From CAJXSD01 sp964633145 (GTDB taxonomy: Bacteria; Pseudomonadota; Alphaproteobacteria; Rhodobacterales; Rhodobacteraceae), in contig CAZWFE010000013.1 of the NCBI GenBank assembly GCA_964633145.1, forward strand, positions 1-59,139: 59,139 nt of DNA. The letters run 5' to 3'. This document shows, piece by piece, positions 53,525-59,139 of this stretch. Both the position numbers and the translations under genes were made by a program. Position 1 is the stretch's first letter; every line of letters starts with the position of its first letter. A model generated the notes under the pieces. It did no database searches and was not told the origin of the DNA. It worked only from the letters and a program-made list of their open reading frames with translations.

Positions 53525-54106
53525 GTGATTTTTCGATGTGCCATAACACTGTCTTGGATGTTGTTTACGACAGGCGCATGGGCTGCGGATCATGAAATTG
53601 CGCTCTATGCAGGTGGGGGGCTTACCAGCCCGGGTACCCTGACCTATGAAGCCGATGTGGATTTAGATGACGATCTGTCGGACGGATCGGACACATTTGG
53701 CGCAGTTTTCGGGATGCGCTATACACATTGGATCGGTAACGATGGGTTTGGGGTGGAATTCAGCCGCGATCATCCGACAGGGCAGGACACGGCCCCAGCT
53801 GATCCGTTGGCATCGTCAGACGATAGCATTTTGACGTTAAATTATCACAAAGTGTTTCCAGATCGTCTGTTCGATCCCTATGTCGGGCTGGGGATTGGGG
53901 TGTTAAACACCCCTGATACCCATTTGGCCGGCCCCGCAATGCGCCTAAGCGCGGGCGGGCGCTATGCGTTGAATGATGTGATTGATGTCATGGCAGAATA
54001 TCAATTTACCTATTCGCAGAATTTATCAGATCCCGAAACGCTGAATGGCGCATCGGCGGATCAGCACAGTAATGCGATTAATCTTGGCATTAGCTTTGGG
54101 TTTTAA
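53525..54106 (+). CDS. Outer-membrane beta-barrel protein
   Basis: A 193-residue exported protein. The signal peptide ends GAWA near residue 20. The mature part has alternating beta-strand pattern, acidic loops (DVDLDDDLSDGSD), and a terminal Phe (LGISFGF), the hallmark of outer-membrane barrels. It resembles small OmpA/OmpW-like barrels. The GTG at 53525 is preferred, with GGGG six bases before it. Confidence 0.8.
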   Translation: MIFRCAITLSWMLFTTGAWAADHEIALYAGGGLTSPGTLTYEADVDLDDDLSDGSDTFGAVFGMRYTHWIGNDGFGVEFSRDHPTGQDTAPADPLASSDDSILTLNYHKVFPDRLFDPYVGLGIGVLNTPDTHLAGPAMRLSAGGRYALNDVIDVMAEYQFTYSQNLSDPETLNGASADQHSNAINLGISFGF

Positions 54107-54126
54107 CATATTGATAAGACGGTAAA

Positions 54127-54153
54127 TAAAAACCCCGCCAGAGGCGGGGTTTT
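54127..54153. terminator. Bidirectional terminator between the OMP gene and typA
   Basis: Stem AACCCCGCC/GGCGGGGTT with A-run before and T-run after, usable from both sides. Confidence 0.88.
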
Positions 54154-54157
54154 GTCT

Positions 54158-55978
54158 TTAGCCGTGTTGTTTTGACATCCGCTTGCGTTCGTGCGGGTCA
54201 AGATAGCGTTTGCGCAAACGGATCGATTCCGGTGTCACTTCGACCAGTTCATCATCGTTGATATATGCGATCGCCTCTTCTAGGCTGAAATTGATATGCG
54301 GGGTCAAACGCACCGCATCATCGGTGCCAGAGGCACGAACGTTGGTCAATTTCTTACCCTTTAGCGGGTTCACTTCTAGGTCGTTGTCGCGGCTGTGTTC
54401 GCCGATGATCATACCTTGATAGACCTTGGTTTGTGGTCCAACGAACATACGGCCACGTTCTTCTAGGTTCCACAGGGCGTATGCCACGGCTTCGCCGTCT
54501 TCCATGGAAATCAACACACCTGCACGACGGCCTGGGATTGCACCTTTGTATGGGGCCCAAGAATGGAAAACGCGGTTCATAACACCGGTTCCGCGCGTGT
54601 CGGTCAGGAATTCACCGTGATAGCCGATCAATCCGCGCGATGGAACATGGGCGATAATACGGGTTTTGCCAGCACCACCCGGGCGCATTTCGGCCAAATC
54701 ACCTTTGCGAGCGCCTGTGATTTTTTCGATCACGGCGCCAGAATATTCGTCATCGACGTCGATGGTGACTTCTTCGATGGGTTCTAGCTTTTTGCCATCT
54801 TCTTCACGCAGCAGAACTTGGGGGCGCGAAATAGACAATTCAAACCCTTCGCGACGCATGTTTTCAATCAAAACACCCATCTGCAATTCGCCACGTCCGG
54901 CAACTTCAAAGGCTTCTCCGCCCGGGGTGTCGGTGATTTTGATGGCGACGTTGCTTTCCGCTTCTTTCATCAAGCGTTCGCGGATCACGCGGCTTTGAAC
55001 CTTTTTGCCTTCACGGCCGGCAAGCGGGCTGTCGTTGATGCCAAAGGTCACTGTAATTGTGGGCGGGTCGATCGGCTGTGCCTCAAGCGGTTCGTCGACC
55101 GCCAATGCGCATAGCGTGTCTGACACGGTTGATTTGGTCATACCGGCCAAGGATACGATGTCGCCTGCGATGGCCTCATCAATGTCTTGCTGACCCAAGC
55201 CACGAAACGCCTGAATACGCGTCACACGGAATTGTTCGATTTTTTGACCAACGCGTGACAAAGCCTGCAAGGTTTGACCAACCTTAAGCTTGCCGCTTTC
55301 AACGCGACCTGTCAGCAAACGACCAACGAATGGATCGCTGCCCAATGTGGTGGCCAGCATGCGGAAATCTTCGTCTTGGCGGGCCAATTGGCGTGGGGCG
55401 GGGACATGGTTTACAATCAGTTGGAACAAGGCGTCCAAATCTTTGCGGGGTCCGTCCAATTCGGTATCACACCAGCCATTCCGACCAGATGCGTACAGAT
55501 GTGGGAAATCCAATTGATCATCTGTTGCCTCAAGTGCGGTGAACAAATCGAAACATTCGTCTAGCGCACGGTCAGGTTCGGCATCGGGTTTGTCGACCTT
55601 GTTCAAAACAACAATCGGACGCAGTCCCAGTGCCAATGCTTTCGATGTCACGAATTTTGTCTGTGGCATTGGGCCTTCGGCAGCATCGACCAACAAAACA
55701 ACACCGTCAACCATGGACAAAATACGTTCCACTTCGCCACCGAAATCCGCGTGGCCTGGTGTGTCAACGATATTGATACGATGACCTTTCCATTCAACAG
55801 ATGTCGCCTTGGCCAGAATGGTAATCCCGCGTTCGCGTTCTAGGTCGTTGCTGTCCATTGCGCGTTCTGCGACAGCCTGATTGGCGCGGAACGCACCAGA
55901 TTGTTTCAAAAGTTCATCAACCAAGGTTGTTTTGCCGTGGTCAACGTGTGCAATGATCGCAATGTTGCGAAGATCCAT
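54158..55978 (-). CDS. typA: Ribosome-associated GTPase TypA/BipA
   Basis: A 606-residue translational GTPase. G-motifs: AHVDHGKTTL, the RERGIT switch, DTPGHADFGGEV, and NKVDKPDA. Domains II, III and V follow, and then the BipA-specific C-terminal domain. It binds the ribosome under stress and cold and supports 50S assembly. It is a single gene with a shared terminator. Confidence 0.97.
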   Translation of the reverse strand: MDLRNIAIIAHVDHGKTTLVDELLKQSGAFRANQAVAERAMDSNDLERERGITILAKATSVEWKGHRINIVDTPGHADFGGEVERILSMVDGVVLLVDAAEGPMPQTKFVTSKALALGLRPIVVLNKVDKPDAEPDRALDECFDLFTALEATDDQLDFPHLYASGRNGWCDTELDGPRKDLDALFQLIVNHVPAPRQLARQDEDFRMLATTLGSDPFVGRLLTGRVESGKLKVGQTLQALSRVGQKIEQFRVTRIQAFRGLGQQDIDEAIAGDIVSLAGMTKSTVSDTLCALAVDEPLEAQPIDPPTITVTFGINDSPLAGREGKKVQSRVIRERLMKEAESNVAIKITDTPGGEAFEVAGRGELQMGVLIENMRREGFELSISRPQVLLREEDGKKLEPIEEVTIDVDDEYSGAVIEKITGARKGDLAEMRPGGAGKTRIIAHVPSRGLIGYHGEFLTDTRGTGVMNRVFHSWAPYKGAIPGRRAGVLISMEDGEAVAYALWNLEERGRMFVGPQTKVYQGMIIGEHSRDNDLEVNPLKGKKLTNVRASGTDDAVRLTPHINFSLEEAIAYINDDELVEVTPESIRLRKRYLDPHERKRMSKQHG

Positions 55979-56079
55979 AGGGTATTTCCATTTCTAGCTA
56001 TTTTGCCTGCGGCCTAACCGCAAATGCTGCGAAATACCAGACCTAATATGGATATGTTTTGTTTTGATCACAAAACGGG

Positions 56080-56451
56080 CTAATTTGTCGCCTCTGTTTC
56101 GCAGGTGGTATTGCCATATTTCAACGAACACGCCTGCCGCGTGCACGATTTTATGCGCGCATCGCGTTCGGGTTTGTTCAAATCCACATCAACCAACACG
56201 GAATATGGGATTTCAACCTCGATATAATCGGCCTTGCATACAATCTGCCCGCTGTCGCGGGTTTCGCAGGTCTGCGCGCCGGTAAAGCGGCGTTCGGTGC
56301 GGTATTCCGTTTCTTGGCGCTGGACCATGTTGCGCGGTAAAATTTTGTACCATTTTTCAGCACAAACATTTTTTGCCGCCTCATATTGCGGCGTGGAACA
56401 CGATGCAATCAATAACAGGGCGCCACCCAATGGGGCAAATTTTGCGAACAT
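56080..56451 (-). CDS. Small lipoprotein, unknown function
   Basis: A 123-residue lipoprotein. The lipobox is LIASC, with lipidation at about Cys18. The mature part contains seven further Cys residues and basic-acidic strands. ATG 56451 follows GAGG. No family recognised. Confidence 0.75.
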   Translation of the reverse strand: MFAKFAPLGGALLLIASCSTPQYEAAKNVCAEKWYKILPRNMVQRQETEYRTERRFTGAQTCETRDSGQIVCKADYIEVEIPYSVLVDVDLNKPERDARIKSCTRQACSLKYGNTTCETEATN

Positions 56452-56527
56452 AGAAACCTCGGCTACGATATTGTGTCGGATCATATGCCTTATTTTATGG
56501 TAAACAAAGCGTTAATTTCAGCTGTCC

Positions 56528-56908
56528 TTGGCCACGGTATCTGACGCATCTGTGTTGTCTGATGCGGTCAGAAACACCATAGGGTCCAAATCCACCGGAT
56601 CCAAAGGTGTGGCATTCATCGCCAGTAACGCCGCCATATCATCATCGGGCATCGTATCGGATGTGGAAAACGATGACTTGGACCGCGTGGCCCAGTTGGA
56701 GCACGGCCTAAAAACCTGTGTTATGGAATTGATCGCACTGCTGGATATTTTTGACGGCAATCAAAGTGATGTTCTGTACGAACTGGAATATGCCAGCGAA
56801 AGTCTGCGGATCGCGTCACAAAACATTGCCAAGCAACAAGCCGCGCTTAGACAAAAAATAACAACCGATAAACATCTGCGTTTGGTATATTCGAAAGGTG
56901 GAAAATAA
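56528..56908 (+). CDS. Small helical protein, start uncertain
   Basis: A frame of up to 126 codons. The last 70 residues (LEHGLKTCVMELIALLDIFDG..., then ESLRIASQNIAKQQAALRQK) look like a real helical protein. The first half is Ser/Val-rich and less convincing, and no ATG with an SD is present, so the start may be a GTG near 56610 or 56661. The stop overlaps the next ATG (TAATG), suggesting coupling. No function is proposed. Confidence 0.5.
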   Translation: MATVSDASVLSDAVRNTIGSKSTGSKGVAFIASNAAISSSGIVSDVENDDLDRVAQLEHGLKTCVMELIALLDIFDGNQSDVLYELEYASESLRIASQNIAKQQAALRQKITTDKHLRLVYSKGGK

Positions 56909-57138
56909 TGACCTATTATCGCCCCTGTCGCCGCTGCACCATAATGCGTATCGTCGTGTTTATGATCGCCAGTTTCGCATTGATGGCGATGATGTATTTT
57001 CAGGTGCCCCAAGCCGTGCTGCTGGCACAAAAAATCCCCAACGCATTTGAGTTGGGGATGGCAATCTGTATTCTGGGCAGCCTAGAATTTTTGCGCCGAC
57101 TGATCACGTTTCGGGCGCAAAAACAGATCCAAGATTAA
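56908..57138 (+). CDS. Small membrane protein
   Basis: A 76-residue protein with a basic, Cys-containing N-terminus (RPCRRC), a hydrophobic segment near 13-33, and a second near 45-60. It is translationally coupled to the previous frame by TAATG. No family recognised. Confidence 0.6.
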   Translation: MTYYRPCRRCTIMRIVVFMIASFALMAMMYFQVPQAVLLAQKIPNAFELGMAICILGSLEFLRRLITFRAQKQIQD

Positions 57139-57139
57139 T

Positions 57140-57274
57140 TCAATCCGCTAATAAACGGTCAAATCCAACCTGGCGACGGGTTTGGGTTTGATCGTCGTTG
57201 CACACAACAATTTCCACACCGTTAACGGGTCTGACATTGAACAGGTTCAGGACCAAGGCCAATTTCTGTTTCAT
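57140..57274 (-). CDS. 44-residue small protein
   Basis: A short frame starting MKQKLALVLNLFNVRPVN and ending FDRLLAD. It has a good SD (AAAGGAA) six bases before its ATG at 57274. It holds one Cys, a hydrophobic N-terminal third and a charged C-terminal third. Its 3' end is convergent with the small membrane protein gene, one base from that stop. It is probably real, but without homology this remains a prediction. Confidence 0.5.
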   Translation of the reverse strand: MKQKLALVLNLFNVRPVNGVEIVVCNDDQTQTRRQVGFDRLLAD

Positions 57275-57469
57275 TTGATATTCCTTTCTGTTTGATATCA
57301 AATTGCCAAATATGTGCTATCTATGGTGGTTTGTTCGGATAGGGCGCTGCCGTGTATAACTTTGGTATATGAATTGGTTCTTAGGTATTGCATGGGTTTC
57401 CTTACCAAAGAAAGTTGTTAATATGGATGTCAATATGACACAAATGCTTATGCAGGTTAGGTGAACAAA
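57275..57469. other. Intergenic region with TTTGATATCAAA palindrome
   Basis: The divergent leader between the 44-residue gene and the response regulator holds the 12-bp palindrome TTTGATATCAAA near 57291-57302. No further gene is seen. Confidence 0.35.
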
Positions 57470-58132
57470 ATGCAGGCTCAAAGGGCAATGGATGGAACCC
57501 AAGGCAATCCGTCGCAGGTTATGCGGGTGTTGATTGCAGATGACCATGAAATGATTTTGGACATCGCGCGCATGTATCTGGCGCAGCAGGGTGATATGGA
57601 TGTGATCACCGCAAATGATGTAAATGAGGCGTTGGAAATCAACCGTGTTGACGGGCCATTTGATGTCGTTGTGCTGGATTATAATATGCCTGGCATGAAT
57701 GGTCTGGACGGACTGCGCGCGATGGTTGACGCGGTGGGCAGCACGCCCGTGGCCTTGATCACCGGCAACCCCACACGATCCTTGATGGAGGACGCGCTGG
57801 AAATCGGTGCATCGGGGTTGATTTCAAAGATATTACCAATCAAGTCGCTGGCAAATGCGATCCGTTTCATTGAATCGGGCGAAACCTATATGCCGCTGAA
57901 CCTGATGACTGAACCTGTGCCGCGTCCTGAAACAAAATCGGGACCACTGAGCGCGCGGGAAATGACCGTGCTAAGCTATCTGGGCGAAGGCCGCAAAAAC
58001 AAAGAGATCGCAAACAGTCTGGGCCTGTCCGAAGGCACGGTAAAAATGCACGTGATGTCGATTTGCAAAAAGTTAGAAGTCAGCAATCGCACGCAGGCGG
58101 TCATCGTCGCACGTGATACTGGATTGTTGTAA
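57470..58132 (+). CDS. NarL/LuxR-type response regulator
   Basis: A 220-residue regulator. The receiver domain (about 17-130) has the acidic pair in IADDHE, phosphorylation Asp in VVLDYNMPGM, the Thr in ALITGNP, and Lys in LISKILP. The C-terminal LuxR HTH (about 150-215) has LSAREMTVLSYLGEGRKNKEIA and VKMHVMSICKKLEV. No sensor kinase is adjacent. ATG 57470 follows AGGTG. It faces the broken sigma-factor gene. Confidence 0.92.
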   Translation: MQAQRAMDGTQGNPSQVMRVLIADDHEMILDIARMYLAQQGDMDVITANDVNEALEINRVDGPFDVVVLDYNMPGMNGLDGLRAMVDAVGSTPVALITGNPTRSLMEDALEIGASGLISKILPIKSLANAIRFIESGETYMPLNLMTEPVPRPETKSGPLSAREMTVLSYLGEGRKNKEIANSLGLSEGTVKMHVMSICKKLEVSNRTQAVIVARDTGLL

Positions 58133-58163
58133 AGGCGCCCAATCCAACCGTTCCTATGGTGGG

Positions 58164-58879
58164 CTAGGGCTCCATCTGTGGCATAATTAATGTATGCGCC
58201 CGTTCGATCGCGGCGCGTTTGATTTGCACACACGCCCGGTTGTCACACCCAAAATTGCAGTGACTTAGTAGACGTTTAGTTCCTCAACATAATATAGCTG
58301 CAAAACCAATGCTTCACGTTCGGGCAGTTTCGAAATTGCCTTGGCTAGCATTTTGCGCAGTTGCGATTGATGGGTTGCCTCTTTTGGTGATGGCGTGATG
58401 TCTTGGAACAGCAACGAATGGTCCGTGTACACCTCGTCCAGCGATTTCACGCGGCTTGCTTGAAACCGCGCTTGCCAGCTTTCAAGCTCTTCTTGGGGCA
58501 TCGCCATTTTTTCGGCGATTTCACCGTTTGTTGGGGTGCGCTGTAATTCGCCCTCTAATACCTTTTCTGCGGCGCGAACCTTTTGTTGCATGGCAATGGT
58601 TGTGCGGCACAGGTTTGAATTGCGCCGAAGGCTGTCGATAATCGATCCACGCACGCGAATGGCGGCATAGGTGGCAAATGTGACACCTTCGCGGGCGGAA
58701 TATTTCTGGCTGGCATCCACCAGGCCTAGATACCCAGCCTGCATCAAATCATCCAGTTCGACGAAACGTCCTGCACGCCCTTGGAAATGCCATGCAAGGC
58801 GTTTGACCATCTGCATATTCTCCTCGACCAGCTTGTCAGCCTTGGGGGATTGTTCGTCATAACCTTTGGGGCAAATCAT
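58164..58879 (-). pseudogene. FliA/WhiG-family sigma factor, disrupted in region 4
   Basis: The first 204 codons encode sigma regions 2 and 3 of a FliA-like factor: LVEENMQMVKRLAWHF, DDLMQAGYLGLVDA, FATYAAIRVRGSIID, and region 4.1 to LPEREALVLQLYYVEELNVY. There a TAA (58265-58267) stands where Glu would be expected. Beyond it, the same frame continues VTAILGVTTGRV, and after loss of one base near 58223-58228 continues QIKRAAIERAHT in the next frame. So a nonsense codon and a frameshift separate the DNA-binding recognition helix. FliA directs flagellar and chemotaxis promoters. A truncated product could not bind the -35 element normally. Confidence 0.85.
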
Positions 58880-59139
58880 TGCTCCGCTCCGTTTTTAAGA
58901 TGTGGCATCGGATTAAACATTGCAGATCCCGTGCCAAGCAGGGGCAGGCCGGTATCATTAGTTGGATCGTTCTGTTTTTGGCTATTTGTTTGGCCGCCCC
59001 AGCGTTTTTGGAACAGGCTTGGGGCTTGGGGGGTGTTGGGGCGCGTTCAGGGTGTGACAGGGGTTTGGGGGCCGACAGTGCATTCAAAATCCGACTTTGG
59101 TCCGAAATCGCGATCACACGGCGCATGGCGCTGTTGGCT
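58876..59139 (-). pseudogene. Edge gene upstream of the sigma factor, apparently frameshifted
   Basis: A frame ending GTGSAMFNPMPHLKNGAEQ stops with TGA overlapping the sigma ATG (ATGA), so it belongs to the same operon. This frame is blocked upstream by TGA near 59055. Homology-like coding appears to continue in another frame (MRRVIAISDQSRILNAL) to the window edge. The switch lies in a run of C/G near 59020-59040. The gene runs off the window and was not identified. Confidence 0.4.

Noticed and set aside
56518..56760. An 80-residue minus-strand gene
   Set aside because: It lies opposite the more convincing plus-strand helical protein and ends in low-complexity sequence. Not supported strongly enough, though the strand is not certain.
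1..59139. CRISPR array, insertion sequence or prophage
   Set aside because: No regularly spaced direct repeats with unique spacers, no transposase or integrase frame. The only phage-like genes are the GTA remnant at its usual place before cysE.

Overview
The window looks like a chromosomal piece of an alphaproteobacterium of the order Rhodobacterales (Roseobacter group). The evidence is the gene content: ALA synthase (hemA, C4 pathway), a carboxyspermidine-type polyamine gene pair, gene transfer agent (GTA) genes beside cysE, and a fabD-fabG-acpP-fabF-mltG block. Gene starts mostly follow good Shine-Dalgarno (SD) sequences, and many operon junctions are ATGA or TGATG overlaps. No integrase, transposase, insertion sequence or CRISPR array was seen.

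Layout. 1-1.9 kb: two small lipoprotein loci, the first probably frameshifted. 1.9-11.1 kb (minus strand): a complete type II secretion (T2SS) operon in the order gspC-D-E-F-G-H-I-J-K-L-M plus a prepilin peptidase. Its gspC is cut by one in-frame TAG, and all five pseudopilins have Ala instead of Gly before the cleavage site. 11.2-15 kb: azlCD amino-acid exporter and nspC/carboxyspermidine dehydrogenase polyamine genes. 15-25 kb: tig, a RimB-RimK fusion, tgt, tRNA-Val, lon with a heat-shock-type promoter, two identical tRNA-Asp genes and dgkA. 25-29 kb: ispG, a RodZ-like protein and hemA. 29-36 kb: M20 peptidase, haloacetate dehalogenase-like hydrolase, DsbA-like protein, M48-TPR protease, aminotransferase and an N-acetylmuramoyl-L-alanine amidase. 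36.5-44.8 kb: penicillin-binding protein 1A, prfB, a chemoreceptor and an amidase. 44.9-49.8 kb: the fatty-acid/mltG block. 50-52.2 kb: a collapsed GTA cluster. 52.2-56.5 kb: cysE, an outer-membrane protein, typA and a lipoprotein. 56.5-59.1 kb: small genes, a LuxR-type response regulator, and a FliA-like sigma factor broken in its DNA-binding end.

The strongest unusual signals are of two kinds. One is genes caught in decay: gspC with an amber codon, a terL-gp15 deletion fusion that removes most of the GTA, a gp15 remnant with a further nonsense codon and an apparent 8-bp slippage, and a FliA-family sigma gene with a nonsense codon plus a frameshift. The other is unexplained non-coding structure: seven degenerate 14-bp tandem units between two convergent genes, a three-copy interspersed palindromic element, a palindrome over the T2SS promoter, and a 10-bp-phased direct repeat in the hemA leader.

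The T2SS genes would form one secretion machine from inner-membrane platform to outer-membrane secretin. The fab genes, mltG, mrcA, amidase and RodZ-like protein all serve envelope growth. The GTA and sigma-factor lesions suggest that gene transfer, and perhaps flagellar motility, have been or are being lost in this lineage. All assignments come from reading translated sequence; no database search was run.
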